Shown: piece by piece, positions 17,118 through 25,942 of the stretch
How positions within the stretch are numbered: the first letter of the stretch is position 1
How the letters are laid out: every line of letters begins with the position of its first letter
Notes under the pieces: generated by a model
Databases searched by the model: none
Told to the model about the DNA's origin: nothing
What the model saw: the letters and a program-made list of their open reading frames with translations, nothing else
Made by a program: the position numbers and the translations under genes
Assembly: GCF_027853965.1 (NCBI RefSeq)
Contig: NZ_JAQGLB010000007.1
Location: 1-64,000, forward strand
Reading direction: 5' to 3'
Source of the DNA: Saccharopolyspora indica
Lineage (GTDB): Bacteria > Actinomycetota > Actinomycetes > Mycobacteriales > Pseudonocardiaceae
Length of the DNA stretch: 64,000 nt

Positions 17118-18302
17118 TCAGCTGGTGCAGGTGCCGGTGGAGACCGGGGTGGTCAGGCGCGGAGCCGCCGCCACCTCGTCGGCCACCTCCGCCGCGGTGA
17201 GCACGAAACCCGTCTCCGGATCGTCGACCGCCGCGCCGAAGACCACGCCGACCACGTTGCCGTTCGGGTCGATCAGCGGCCCGCCGGAGTTCCCGCTCTG
17301 CACCTTGCCGCGCACCGTGTACACGTCGCGGACCACCGTCTGCGCCTCGTAGATGTCCGGCCCGCGCAGCCTGATCCGCTCCCGGATGCGGCCTTCGGAC
17401 GCCGTGTACGGGCCGTCCAGCGGGTAGCCCAGGGCGATCACGTCGCTGCCCGGCGTCGCCTCGCCGTTGACGAAGGTCATCGCGTCGGCGTCCAGGTCCG
17501 GCACCGACAGCACCGCGAGGTCCACGTCCGGCTTGTACAGGACGACCTCGGCGTCGAACTGGCCGCGGCCGATCTCGATCGCCACCCGGTCGGTGCCCGC
17601 GACCACGTGCGCGTTGGTCATCACCCGGTGCGGCGCGATCACGAAACCGGTGCCCTCGAGGGCCCGCGCGCAGGACGTAGCGCGGCCGCGGACCTTCACC
17701 ACGCTGGCCCGCGAATCGCGCACCACCGGGCTGTTGGCCAGCGCCGGGTCCGGTGGCGCTATCTCGGCCACCGGTGTCTGCGAGAACGGCTCCAAGGCCT
17801 GCGGGAATCCGGACACCCCGAGCATCTCGCGCAGATCGTTCGGCAGTTGCCGCGCCGAGTCGGGCATCACCGAGTTGACCGCGCTGAGCACCTGCGACCG
17901 GCTGATCGCGGAGGCCAGGCCGGGCAGCGCGGACGCCGAGGTGAACGGCAGCGCGACCAGCCACGCCACCACCAGCACCGCGAGGAACTGCAGCACCGAG
18001 CCCAGCGCGTTGTCCAGGCCGGTCAGCCGGCGGGAGGTGATCCGGTCGCGCAGCTCGCGCCCGGCCCACATGCCGAAGGTCTCGCCGAAGGCGACCAGCA
18101 GCACCACGATGCCGACGCCGAAGCCGAGCCGGGCGACCGGGCTGTCCAGCCGGTCCAGCAGCAGCGGCGCCAGCTTCAAGCCGACCACAGCGCCGATGAA
18201 CACGCCGAGGAAGGCGAAGAACGCCGTGACCAGGCCGCTCCGCGCACCCGACACTGCGGCGAGCAGTGCCAGCAGCACCACCAGCAGGTCGACCCAGTTC
18301 AC
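17118..18302 (-). CDS. marP: MarP family membrane serine protease
   Basis: 394 aa. N-terminal CvpA-like part with four predicted transmembrane helices (about 5-120), a linker, then a chymotrypsin-fold protease facing outside. The triad is H232 (TNAHVV), D261 (DVDLAVL) and S339 (GNSGGPL), almost the same numbers as M. tuberculosis MarP (Rv3671c). C211 and C392 match the disulfide that regulates MarP. In mycobacteria MarP protects against acid and oxidative stress by processing the cell-wall hydrolase RipA. GTG start with GGAGGGG upstream. Convergent with the holin-like gene. Confidence 0.93.
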   Translation of the reverse strand: MNWVDLLVVLLALLAAVSGARSGLVTAFFAFLGVFIGAVVGLKLAPLLLDRLDSPVARLGFGVGIVVLLVAFGETFGMWAGRELRDRITSRRLTGLDNALGSVLQFLAVLVVAWLVALPFTSASALPGLASAISRSQVLSAVNSVMPDSARQLPNDLREMLGVSGFPQALEPFSQTPVAEIAPPDPALANSPVVRDSRASVVKVRGRATSCARALEGTGFVIAPHRVMTNAHVVAGTDRVAIEIGRGQFDAEVVLYKPDVDLAVLSVPDLDADAMTFVNGEATPGSDVIALGYPLDGPYTASEGRIRERIRLRGPDIYEAQTVVRDVYTVRGKVQSGNSGGPLIDPNGNVVGVVFGAAVDDPETGFVLTAAEVADEVAAAPRLTTPVSTGTCTS

Positions 18303-18339
18303 CCGCTCACCCCTCCACCCGGCGATCAGACCGCACTAC

Positions 18340-18352
18340 GGTCTCACAGACC
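18340..18352. promoter_or_regulatory. Inverted repeat upstream of marP
   Basis: GGTCT-CAC-AGACC, 38 bp before the marP start. A candidate operator; no regulator is adjacent. Confidence 0.25.
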
Positions 18353-18418
18353 CTGCTAGTGGTTGCTTTGCTCGGGTGGTCGCTTGGCGGAACCTGAGTG
18401 CTTCCCCGGACTGCGGGT

Positions 18419-18456
18419 GCCCCTCCTGATGTATGACCAATACACGGCGGAGGGGC
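18419..18456 (-). terminator. Nested hairpin after the NUDIX gene
   Basis: Arms GCCCCTCC (18419-18426) and GGAGGGGC (18449-18456) enclose a second dyad GTAT/ATAC. It lies about 115 bp past the NUDIX stop and before marP, so it may end the nth-tlpA-NUDIX operon. Confidence 0.4.
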
Positions 18457-18572
18457 CGTCCTCGCCAGGAAACCGCTCAGAACCCGCCCGTGGTCACCCT
18501 GCATGCGCACCCCAAGCGGCTGCCGCCGCTCACCAAGGCGCGGACGGCTGCGCCGACAGGCTCTCAGACCGG

Positions 18573-19274
18573 TCAAGTTCGCCCGAAGCCGATGTCCTCG
18601 GCCTCCTCCGCGGCCCGCCAGGCCTCGTCCAGCTCCCGGACGTCGGCGCGGTCCCAGCGGCGCGCCCAGCCCGCCAGGTCGAGCAGCCCGGACAGCAGCC
18701 CGGCGGTGAAACCCCACACCAACATGCCGGGCACCAGGAACGCCGGGCCCGCGTGCCGCCCGGTCAGCTCGACCCGCAGCCGGTTCGCCGGATCGGTCAG
18801 CCAGGAGATCGGCACCCGCGCCACCGCCGCGGTCTCCCCCGGATCGACCGGCGAGACCGGCGAGGGCTCCACCCAGTGCGCGAGCACCGGGGTCACCCGG
18901 AAGCCGCTGTGCGGGACGTGCAGCTCGGGCAGCGCCACCAGCGGGCGGACGCCCTCCGGTCGCAGCCCCACCTCCTCGACGGCTTCGCGGAGCGCGGCGT
19001 CGACCGGCCCGCGATCGACATCGTCGAGCGAGCCGCCGGGGAAGGCAACCTGGCCCGGGTGCGAGTTCAGCCCGTCGGCGCGGCGCAGCAGCAGCACGTC
19101 GGGGCCCGCCGCGCCTTCGCCGAAGAGCACCAGGACCGCGGCGGGCCGGGCCTCGGCGGGCGGGTTCTCCCGCGGCCAGCCGAACTGCCCCGGGTCCAGC
19201 TCGGCGGCGCGCTCGATCAGCGGCCGCAACCATCCGGGCAGTTCAGCCGGGTCGACCAGCAGCTTCGAGGTCAC
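18573..19274 (-). CDS. NUDIX hydrolase, CoA pyrophosphatase type (Rv3672c-like)
   Basis: 233 aa. The region LLLRRADGLNSHPGQVAFPGG followed by ALREAVEEVGL is the CoA-pyrophosphatase variant of the NUDIX box (described in two pieces, about 81-125). Such enzymes cut CoA and its derivatives to phosphopantetheine and 3',5'-ADP. The GTG start overlaps the stop of the upstream thioredoxin-like gene in GTGA, so nth, tlpA-like and this gene form one translationally coupled operon, as in mycobacteria. Confidence 0.9.
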   Translation of the reverse strand: MTSKLLVDPAELPGWLRPLIERAAELDPGQFGWPRENPPAEARPAAVLVLFGEGAAGPDVLLLRRADGLNSHPGQVAFPGGSLDDVDRGPVDAALREAVEEVGLRPEGVRPLVALPELHVPHSGFRVTPVLAHWVEPSPVSPVDPGETAAVARVPISWLTDPANRLRVELTGRHAGPAFLVPGMLVWGFTAGLLSGLLDLAGWARRWDRADVRELDEAWRAAEEAEDIGFGRT

Positions 19275-19906
19275 CTCGCCCCCAGGGTGCGCTCGACGGC
19301 GGCCCGGACCTCGTCCGGCGTCTCGAACGCGACCGGCGGGTCGATGCGGCGGACCTCGCCGGAGCCGGTCACCACGTAGCTGATCGGGAGCACGTTGGGC
19401 GTCTTGAGCGCGGCCCGGATGCGGTTGTCGCCGTCATGCACGTTGGGGAAGTGAACGCCGAGTTCGGCCAGCAGGTCAAGACCATCGCCGGGATCGCTCT
19501 GCACCTGCACCCCGAGGACGCGGATCGCCCCCGGCTGCTCGGCGTAGGCCTGGAGCGCGGGCAGCTCGGTGCGGCACGGCCCGCACCAGGTCGCCCACAC
19601 GTTCACCAGCGTCGGTTCACCGGCCACGGCCGCCCCGACGTCGACCGCCTTCCCATCCGCCTGGCAGCTGCCGGTGACCCCGGCCAGCTGGGCGGGAGCG
19701 CCCTCCCCGGTCGGGCAGGGTTCGAGCGCGGCGGCGGCCCGCTGCGCCGGGTCGACCGGCTTGGCCGCAGGTGGCGGGGCCGGTGCGGTCGTGGTGTCCG
19801 CCCGCTGCTCGGCGTCGCGCGGCCAGAGCGCGACCACGCCCAGCACCGCGAGCACCACGACGACGATCGTCCAGCGGATCTCGGTCCGGTAGGCGCTCAG
19901 CTTCAC
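19271..19906 (-). CDS. TlpA-like membrane-anchored thiol-disulfide oxidoreductase
   Basis: 211 aa. One N-terminal membrane anchor (about 12-28), a Pro/Ala linker, and a thioredoxin fold with active site W-C108-G-P-C111. Two further Cys (64 and 81) could form a structural disulfide. It should act outside the membrane on disulfides, possibly including that of the nearby MarP. GTG start overlaps the nth stop (GTGA); its own stop overlaps the NUDIX start in the same way. Rv3673c occupies this place in M. tuberculosis. Confidence 0.9.
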   Translation of the reverse strand: MKLSAYRTEIRWTIVVVVLAVLGVVALWPRDAEQRADTTTAPAPPPAAKPVDPAQRAAAALEPCPTGEGAPAQLAGVTGSCQADGKAVDVGAAVAGEPTLVNVWATWCGPCRTELPALQAYAEQPGAIRVLGVQVQSDPGDGLDLLAELGVHFPNVHDGDNRIRAALKTPNVLPISYVVTGSGEVRRIDPPVAFETPDEVRAAVERTLGAR

Positions 19907-20724
19907 GCCACCGGCTCCTTGGCCGCGGCCTGCTCGATGGTGCTCTCCGGGACCTCGTCGACCACCCCGGCCAGCTCCAGCAGCCGCGGCGTCTCCGGGC
20001 CGCGCACCAGCTTGGCCGCGACGGCCGGTTCGGTCGGGCCGAGGCCGTACGACGGGCAGTCCTTGGCCAGCAGGCAGGCACCGCAGGCGGGCTTGCGGGC
20101 GTGGCAGACGCGGCGGCCGTGGAAGATCACCCGGTGCGAGAGCATCGTCCACTCCTTGCGCGGGATGAGCTCACCGATGGCGTGCTCGACCTTGACCGGG
20201 TCCTCCTCCTCGGTCCAGCCCCAGCGGCGGACCAGCCTGCCGAAGTGGGTGTCCACCGTGATGCCCGGCACGTCGAAGGCGTTGCCCAGGATCACGTTGG
20301 CCGTCTTGCGGCCGATGCCGGGCAGCTTCACCAGCTGCGCGAGCTTCGCGGGCACCTCGCCGTCGTACTGCTCCACCAGCGCCGCGCCCAGCCCCATCAG
20401 CGATGCCGCCTTGTTCCGGAAGAAGCCGGTGGAGCGGATCATCTCCTCCAGCTCGGTGCGGTCGGCGCCCGCGTAGGCGGCGGCCGTCGGGTACTTCGCG
20501 AACAGCGCCGGGGTGACCTCGTTGACGCGCTTGTCGGTGCACTGGGCGGACAGGATGGTCGCGACCGCGAGTTCCAGCGGCGTGTCGAAGTCCAGTTCGC
20601 AGTGCGCGTCCGGATAGGCTTCGGTGAGGGTTCGCAGCATCCGGCGAGCCCGCCTCACCAGGCCCAGCCGGGTTTCACCGCCCGCGCGGGACTTGGTCTT
20701 CTTGGTTCGAGCCAGATCCGACAC
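19903..20724 (-). CDS. nth: Endonuclease III
   Basis: 273 aa bifunctional DNA glycosylase/AP lyase for oxidised pyrimidines. The helix-hairpin-helix with catalytic Lys ([13 protein letters not shown]), the catalytic Asp in VDTHFGRL and the 4Fe-4S ligands C207-X6-C214-X2-C217-X5-C223 are all present. The C-terminal tail of about 50 residues is longer than in E. coli Nth. GTG start, first gene of the operon with the TlpA-like and NUDIX genes. Confidence 0.95.
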   Translation of the reverse strand: MSDLARTKKTKSRAGGETRLGLVRRARRMLRTLTEAYPDAHCELDFDTPLELAVATILSAQCTDKRVNEVTPALFAKYPTAAAYAGADRTELEEMIRSTGFFRNKAASLMGLGAALVEQYDGEVPAKLAQLVKLPGIGRKTANVILGNAFDVPGITVDTHFGRLVRRWGWTEEEDPVKVEHAIGELIPRKEWTMLSHRVIFHGRRVCHARKPACGACLLAKDCPSYGLGPTEPAVAAKLVRGPETPRLLELAGVVDEVPESTIEQAAAKEPVA

Positions 20725-20837
20725 CCCACCAGACTACGGATCCGGCTCGGCGCGGACGGTGGCCGTACCGAACTCACCCACCCGGCAACCCGACCCCGGT
20801 TGCACCCTGCTCGACGGCATGCGTGAGGATGTAAATC

Positions 20838-21095
20838 ATGGTGGCTGCCTGGTTCGTCATCGTCGTGCCCGTCGTGATCATGTTCTTCGCGCTCTTCATG
20901 GAGCGCGTGGAAGCACGGCTGCGGCACGTGGCGGTGCAGGAGAACGAGGTGGAAGAGCTGCTGGAGAACGCCCGCCCCGACGAGGTGCGGGCACTGTTCC
21001 GGCAAGGTATTGGACGAGCGCTGGAGCTGTTCCAGCTTCGCAGAGTGGGACGCGCCGGTAGGCTGCGTACTCGCCGTTCGCGCGACCAGTCTTAG
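20838..21095 (+). CDS. Small membrane protein (Rv3675-like position)
   Basis: 85 aa. One N-terminal transmembrane helix (about 3-21) followed by an amphipathic, acidic region (ENEVEELLENARPDEVRALF) and an Arg-rich tail. Not a family I can name; conserved position between nth and crp supports it. ATG start with GAGGA upstream. Its stop codon TAG is part of the -10 hexamer TAGAAT proposed for crp. Confidence 0.7.
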   Translation: MVAAWFVIVVPVVIMFFALFMERVEARLRHVAVQENEVEELLENARPDEVRALFRQGIGRALELFQLRRVGRAGRLRTRRSRDQS

Positions 21096-21121
21096 AATTG
21101 CTGGTAGTGATCGGCGGCACA
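21093..21121 (+). promoter_or_regulatory. crp promoter with CRP-like site
   Basis: TAGAAT at 21093-21098 is a good -10 element. The dyad AGTGA-N6-GCACA at 21106-21121 matches 8 of 10 bases of the CRP consensus and would cover the transcription start, suggesting autorepression. Confidence 0.45.
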
Positions 21122-21188
21122 TCGCCGGACTCGCGCACGCGGGCCTGGCACCACAGCAAGCCGCCGCGTCTCAACATGGAGGGACGAG

Positions 21189-21863
21189 GTGGACGAGACC
21201 CTGGCCCGGGCCGGCATCTTCCAAGGAGTGGAGCCGGCCGCGGCGGAGGCCCTGGCACAGTCGCTGGAACCGGTTGAGTTCCCGCGCGGGCACGTGATCT
21301 TCGCCGAGGGCGAGCCGGGTGACCGGCTCTACATCATTCAGTCCGGCAAGGTGAAGCTCGGGCGCAAGTCCCCCGACGGCAGGGAGAACCTGCTGGCGAT
21401 CATGGGACCGTCGGACATGTTCGGCGAGCTGTCCATCTTCGACCCCGGTCCGCGGACGTCGACGGCGACCACGGTCACCGAGGTCCGCGCGCTGAGCATG
21501 GACCGCTCCGCGCTGCGGCAGTGGATCGGCACCCGTCCGGAGATCGCCGAGCAGCTGCTCCGCGTGGTGGCCCGCCGCTTGCGGCGCACCAACGGCATGC
21601 TGGCGGACCTGATCTTCACCGACGTGCCGGGCCGCGTGGCCAAGGCGCTGCTGCAGCTCGCGCAGCGCTTCGGCAGCCAGGAGGCGGGCCTGCTGCGGGT
21701 CACCCACGACCTGACGCAGGAGGAGATCGCGCAGTACGTCGGTGCTTCCCGGGAGACCGTGAACAAGGCGCTGGCGGACTTCGCGCACCGCGGTTGGCTG
21801 CGGCTCGAGGGCAAGAGCGTGCTCATCCTCGACCCGGAGCGGCTCGCTCGCCGCGCCCGCTGA
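21189..21863 (+). CDS. crp: Crp/Fnr family transcriptional regulator
   Basis: 224 aa. N-terminal cyclic-nucleotide-binding beta roll ([20 protein letters not shown]; phosphate-binding cassette FGELSIF with TSTATT) and C-terminal winged helix with recognition helix [13 protein letters not shown]. Matches the Rv3676/GlxR group that binds cAMP and TGTGA-N6-TCACA sites. GTG start, AGGGACGAG upstream. Monocistronic; a CRP-like site overlaps its own promoter and another lies before acs. Confidence 0.93.
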   Translation: MDETLARAGIFQGVEPAAAEALAQSLEPVEFPRGHVIFAEGEPGDRLYIIQSGKVKLGRKSPDGRENLLAIMGPSDMFGELSIFDPGPRTSTATTVTEVRALSMDRSALRQWIGTRPEIAEQLLRVVARRLRRTNGMLADLIFTDVPGRVAKALLQLAQRFGSQEAGLLRVTHDLTQEEIAQYVGASRETVNKALADFAHRGWLRLEGKSVLILDPERLARRAR

Positions 21864-22032
21864 TCGAAGCCGCAACGCGCGCGAACTGACGCGCGTCGGC
21901 CGACGGTTCCGGGAACTTTCCCGGATCCTTCAGTCGACGCGCGCTTTTGCGCGCCCGGAAGTCGGTGATTCTGCCGTCCCGCGACGTCCGCTCCTGATAT
22001 GAACTGGGGCAACCGGAACTAGGGGGCGGGAC

Positions 22033-22314
22033 GTGCACTGGATCGGATTCATCGCATCGCTCGGGCTGTTAGTGGGGCTCGGGGTGGTCGTGGTGCTGCT
22101 CGTGCTCGTGGCGCGGTCGGGGGGTGCGCAGAAGGCGAACGCCGGGAAGCGCGTCCGGACGGGCGGTGGTGCGAGCTACAGCAGCGACTGGAGCACCTAC
22201 AGCGACAGCCACAGCGGTTGGGGCGGTGGAGGCGACTCCGGCTGTAGCAGCGGCGGCGGCGACTCAGGCAGCAGCAGCGGCGGCGACTCGGGCGGCGGCG
22301 GAGGCTGCGACTGA
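22033..22314 (+). CDS. Small membrane protein with Gly/Ser tail
   Basis: 93 aa. A single strong transmembrane helix (about 3-27) is followed by a short basic stretch and a low-complexity tail of Gly, Ser and Asp with two Cys, ending in CD. GTG start with GGGGGCGGG upstream, and a strong hairpin 15 bp after the stop, both supporting a real gene. No family recognised. The tail composition suggests an extracellular or wall-facing disordered segment. Confidence 0.65.
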   Translation: MHWIGFIASLGLLVGLGVVVVLLVLVARSGGAQKANAGKRVRTGGGASYSSDWSTYSDSHSGWGGGGDSGCSSGGGDSGSSSGGDSGGGGGCD

Positions 22315-22328
22315 GGTCGGCCTGGACG

Positions 22329-22378
22329 TGTGAAGAGGCTGGGCGCCACCCCCGACGCGGCGCTCCAGCCTCTTCACA
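22329..22378 (+). terminator. Strong hairpin terminator
   Basis: Perfect 14-bp arms TGTGAAGAGGCTGG (22329-22342) and CCAGCCTCTTCACA (22365-22378). It follows the small membrane protein gene. Confidence 0.75.
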
Positions 22379-22379
22379 T

Positions 22380-22721
22380 GTGCGTGGTTAATCCCCCGAC
22401 GACCAACCACGCTCCCCCGATCCTCCGGCGCTTCGGCCCCGAATCCTCGACACCGGAGGAAAGCTCCGTACCTTCGACGATGCTGGACGACCGGTGCCGC
22501 CAGCAAGGCCCCTCTCACTTTCCAGGACGCAGCCAGCCAGCACCGGGTTGCAGAGTTCACCCGTTCCGGCTAGCCCCTCAGCAAGTGTGCCGCGTCCGCG
22601 CACCCTGCGAACTGGGCCGAAAGTCCCCTCTTGCCCCAGGTCGGCGCTGGTCGCCGCCGCGTGAGCCGAATTACCCGCGATCAGGTTGGTACTGGCGTAC
22701 CAGTATCTGGATACTGGTCGC
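22380..22721. other. 342-bp gene-free stretch before the MFS gene
   Basis: Contains further dyads: GCGTGGTT/AACCACGC (22382-22412) and CCTCCGG/CCGGAGG (22422-22459). No coding frame is convincing. The last 35 bp carry the overlapping palindromes listed separately. Confidence 0.5.
22687..22717. promoter_or_regulatory. Two overlapping palindromes at the MFS start
   Basis: TGGTAC-TGGC-GTACCA (22687-22702) and CCAGTAT-CTGG-ATACTGG (22700-22717), both perfect and sharing 3 bp. The second ends 4 bp before the GTG start codon, so a bound repressor would block transcription or initiation. No regulator gene is adjacent. Confidence 0.55.
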
Positions 22722-23954
22722 GTGTCCCAATCCGCGTCCCTCGCCGACTACCGCACCGCGCTGACCGCACCTGGCGCCCGCGGACCGGTCATCACCTCGC
22801 TGCTCGGCCGGCTGCCGATCGCCATGGTCGGCCTCGCCCTGATGCTCTACGTGCAGCGCGAGACCGGCTCGTTCGCCGCCGCCGGGCTGGTCTCGGCCGG
22901 TGCGCTGATCGGCGTCGCCTGCGGATCGGTCGCGCAGGGCCGGATCATGGACCGGGTCGGGCCGACGAAGGTGCTCTACGTGATGTCCGCGGTGTTCGCG
23001 GCCCTGGTGACCGTCGAGGTGCTGGTCATCGAGGCGCACGCCCCGGTGGCGCTGATGACCGGGCTCGCGTTCCTGGTCGGGCTCAGCGAGCCGATGGTGG
23101 GACCGGCCTCCCGCGCCCTGTGGTCGCAGCTGCTGCCGCCCGGCCCGGCTCGCAACGCGGCGTACTCCTACGAAGCGATCAGCATGGAGACGTTCTTCAT
23201 CCTGGGGCCGGGGCTGGCCGGGCTGATGGTCGCGATGCCGTGGCCCGGCACCGGGGTCGTCGTCGGCGCGGCGTGCATGGTGCTGGGCAGCGTCGGCTTC
23301 GCCTCGACGCGCGCCGCCCGCGCCCAACGTCCGGAGCCCAAGCAGGGCGGCACCAGCCTGCTCGGTGCGATCGCCAGCCCGGGCATGCGGACGGTGGCGC
23401 TGGCCGCGCTGGGCTTCGGCACCCTGATCGGGTTCATCGAGGTCGGCGTGCCTGCCGCGGCCGTCGAAGCCGGCTACCCGACCGCCGGCGGTCTGCTGCT
23501 GAGCGTGCTCTCGATCAGCTCGGTGATCGTGGGTGTCCTCTACGGGCTGCGCCCCTGGCCGCGCCCGATGCACCTGCGCCTGCCCGCGCTGCTGTTCGGC
23601 TTCGCCGGGCTGCTCGCGCTGCTGGCCCTGCCCAGCTCGCTGTGGGGCCTGTGCATCGCGCTGCTGGTGGTCGGCAGCCTGATCACCCCGCAGTCCACGG
23701 CGCACTCGATGGCGATCGAGATCGCCGCGCCGGAGGGCACCGCGACCGAGGCGTTCGGCTGGGTGGTCACCTCGGTGACGCTCGGCGCGGCCATCGGCCA
23801 GTCGGTCAGCGGCCAGCTGGTCGAGCTCAGCGGCCCGGCCGCGTCCTTCCTGGCCGCGAGCGCGGTGGGCATCGCCGTCGCGGCGGTGCTCTGGCTGCGC
23901 CGCCGGACCCTCCTGACGACGACCCGCGACGACGTCTCCCTGGCCGGGGTCTGA
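22722..23954 (+). CDS. MFS transporter
   Basis: 410 aa, 12 predicted transmembrane segments. The GXXXDRXG-like loop appears as GRIMDRVGPTKVL between helices 2 and 3, typical of major-facilitator exporters. GTG start chosen because the conserved region begins just after it; the longer frame would translate the palindromic operators. Inserted between crp and the Rv3677c homologue relative to mycobacteria. Substrate unknown, drug or metabolite export likely. Confidence 0.88.
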   Translation: MSQSASLADYRTALTAPGARGPVITSLLGRLPIAMVGLALMLYVQRETGSFAAAGLVSAGALIGVACGSVAQGRIMDRVGPTKVLYVMSAVFAALVTVEVLVIEAHAPVALMTGLAFLVGLSEPMVGPASRALWSQLLPPGPARNAAYSYEAISMETFFILGPGLAGLMVAMPWPGTGVVVGAACMVLGSVGFASTRAARAQRPEPKQGGTSLLGAIASPGMRTVALAALGFGTLIGFIEVGVPAAAVEAGYPTAGGLLLSVLSISSVIVGVLYGLRPWPRPMHLRLPALLFGFAGLLALLALPSSLWGLCIALLVVGSLITPQSTAHSMAIEIAAPEGTATEAFGWVVTSVTLGAAIGQSVSGQLVELSGPAASFLAASAVGIAVAAVLWLRRRTLLTTTRDDVSLAGV

Positions 23955-23975
23955 CACCTCTGCGCAGGTCAAGGC

Positions 23976-24019
23976 CCGTGAGTGGTTTGTGGTGCTATGG
24001 CCCCACAAAGCACTCACGG
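23976..24019. repeat. 44-bp imperfect palindrome, copy 2
   Basis: Same outer arms CCGTGAGTG/CACTCACGG, inner TTTGTGG/CCACAAA, loop TATG, with mismatches at the same two positions as copy 1. Between the convergent MFS and MBL genes. Confidence 0.75.
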
Positions 24020-24063
24020 CCCAGGTGAAACCCTCCTCCTCAGGACTCCTGAAGCCAGGTCAG

Positions 24064-24852
24064 CTATCCGGACTCCTGGAGATAGGTGAGCTGCGCGCGG
24101 ACCGTGAGGTCGGCGGCCGGCCAGACCGCTCGGTCCACGTCCGCGTAGACCAGCTCCACCACCTGGCGCGGGGTGGCGTCGGGGCCGAGATCGGCGAGGG
24201 CCGCGCGTACCTGGTCCAGGCGCTGCGTGCGGTGCTGCAGGTAGTGCATCGCGATCGCCCGGACGTCGGGCAGGTCGGGGCCGTGGCCGGGGAGCACCCG
24301 CACGCCCTCCGGGAGGTCGGCCAGGCGGCGCAGCGAGTCGAGGTAGGAGCCCAGGTGGCCGTCCGGGTGGGCGACCACCGTCGTGCCGCGGCCGAGGACG
24401 CTGTCGCCGGTGAACACCGCCGGTTCGTCGTGCTCGACCGCGAAGCAGACCGAGTCCGCCGTGTGGCCCGCCGTGGCGAGCACGCGCAGTTCCAGCCCGC
24501 CCGACTCGATGACCTCGCCGTCCCGGAGCGGCTCCGCCCCTCGGCACAGCGCCGGGTCCAGAGCGCGCACCGGAGCGCCGGTGAGCTCCACGAACCGCTC
24601 GACGCCGTCGGTGTGGTCGCCGTGGTGGTGGGTCAGCAGCACCAGCGACACCGGGCCGTGGTCGGCGACCCGCCGCAGGTGTTCGGCGTCCTCCGGGCCG
24701 GGGTCGATCACCACCCGGCCGACCGCGTCCGGCTCGCCCACCACCCAGGTGTTGGTGCCTTCCAGCGTCATCGGCGACGGGTTGTGCGCCAGCAGCACCG
24801 AGGCGTACCGGGTGACCGGGCGCAGGGTGGCGTAGGCGGGGTGCTCGGTCAC
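24064..24852 (-). CDS. MBL-fold hydrolase (Rv3677c-like)
   Basis: 262 aa metallo-beta-lactamase-fold protein. The motif H75-x-H77-x-D79-H80 (LLTHHHGDHTDG) plus the later ATAGHTADSV, FTGDSV and LPGHGPDL complete a dinuclear metal site. The C-terminal helical region resembles that of eukaryotic LACTB2. GTG start overlaps the NUDIX stop (GTGA). An in-frame imperfect duplication of its last codons follows the TAG: LTYLQESG-stop is followed by LTWLQES-stop (24063 down to 24040). Substrate unknown; LACTB2-type RNase activity is possible. Confidence 0.9.
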   Translation of the reverse strand: MTEHPAYATLRPVTRYASVLLAHNPSPMTLEGTNTWVVGEPDAVGRVVIDPGPEDAEHLRRVADHGPVSLVLLTHHHGDHTDGVERFVELTGAPVRALDPALCRGAEPLRDGEVIESGGLELRVLATAGHTADSVCFAVEHDEPAVFTGDSVLGRGTTVVAHPDGHLGSYLDSLRRLADLPEGVRVLPGHGPDLPDVRAIAMHYLQHRTQRLDQVRAALADLGPDATPRQVVELVYADVDRAVWPAADLTVRAQLTYLQESG

Positions 24853-25688
24853 TTCGCCTCCTCGAACCCGGGCTCGCCGGGCAGCAGCACGTGCCAGCGC
24901 CCGTCGCGCTGGACCAGCTTCGGGATGATCTTCGCCAGGGTCCGCTCGGCTTCCAGCGCGGAGCCCACGTCCGCGTGCTCGGCGAGTTCCTCCAGCGTGA
25001 CGCGGGTCGGCGGGAGCAGGTGGCAGCGGCCGTCGGCGAAGTCCGCCAGCGCCTGCCGCGGTGTCGACCAGTACGCCTCGACCGCCTCGGAGGTGCTCCC
25101 GTCGGCCTGCTGGCCGGTGGGCATCGCGGCGAGGAAGAAGCGCGTGTCGTAGCGGCGCGGTTCGCCTTCCGGCGTGACCCAGTTCGACCAGGGGCGGAGC
25201 AGGTCCGCGCGCAGCACCAGGTCCTCGCGGGCCAGGAATTCCGCCAGCGACAGATCCCGCGCGACCAGCGCCGCTCGTGCTGCGGCGTGGTGGCCGGTGT
25301 CGCCGACCAGGCTCGTCTCGTCCGGGCCGGCGAGCAGCACGCCGGACTCCTCGAACGTCTCGCGCACGGCCGCGCACACCAGCGACCGCGCGACTTCCGG
25401 TGCGCAGCCGAAGCGCTGCGCCCACCAGTCCGGCTCGGGCCCGTGCCAGGACACCGAGACGTCGGCGTCGCGCGGATCGACCCCGCCACCGGGGAAGACG
25501 GTCATCCCGGCGGCGAACGCCATCGCCTTCACCCGCTTCTGCAGGAAGACCTCGAGACCCGCGGAGCCGTCCCGGACCAGCATCACGGTCGCCGCGTCCT
25601 TCGGCGCGACCGCACGGCCGCCGGGCGCTTCAGGCACGAATCCCGTTGGCAGGGACCGATCTCCAGGGTCTAACACCATGCCGGTCAC
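24849..25688 (-). CDS. NUDIX hydrolase (NUDT19-like)
   Basis: 279 aa. NUDIX elements VFPGGGVDPRDAD and AVRETFEESGVLL are separated by an insertion (about 83-110 in the protein), as in NUDT19/RP2-like proteins rather than short MutT enzymes. Translationally coupled to the downstream MBL hydrolase by a 4-bp overlap. The start could be the GTG at 25688 or the in-frame ATG three codons later. Substrate unknown, perhaps a CoA or nucleotide derivative. Confidence 0.85.
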   Translation of the reverse strand: MTGMVLDPGDRSLPTGFVPEAPGGRAVAPKDAATVMLVRDGSAGLEVFLQKRVKAMAFAAGMTVFPGGGVDPRDADVSVSWHGPEPDWWAQRFGCAPEVARSLVCAAVRETFEESGVLLAGPDETSLVGDTGHHAAARAALVARDLSLAEFLAREDLVLRADLLRPWSNWVTPEGEPRRYDTRFFLAAMPTGQQADGSTSEAVEAYWSTPRQALADFADGRCHLLPPTRVTLEELAEHADVGSALEAERTLAKIIPKLVQRDGRWHVLLPGEPGFEEAK

Positions 25689-25942
25689 AGTACCGCCCCT
25701 CCGCGATCTTCAGCGGTGGTTGCGATCTGGGGCGATCTCGCGTTTTTGGGGTTTCTCGTGGCTGGGTCGCGTCACGGTCCCCTGAGGTGCGGTTGGGTGG
25801 GAGTCGGGACTCGGACTCAAGGTGCGACGAGGTCGTCCTGAGCGGGTTTGTGCGCCAGTTTTGCCCTTGATAACTGGCCGGAGCCCTGAGAGTGCACCCC
25901 CGACTGCCGCAAGCGCACCGGGGCATCGGCACCATTGGCGGC

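Noticed and set aside
25689-25942. Small genes in the gap before the Gfo/Idh oxidoreductase
   Set aside because: Candidate frames lack ribosome binding sites and conserved patterns; the longer upstream start of the oxidoreductase is also unsupported.
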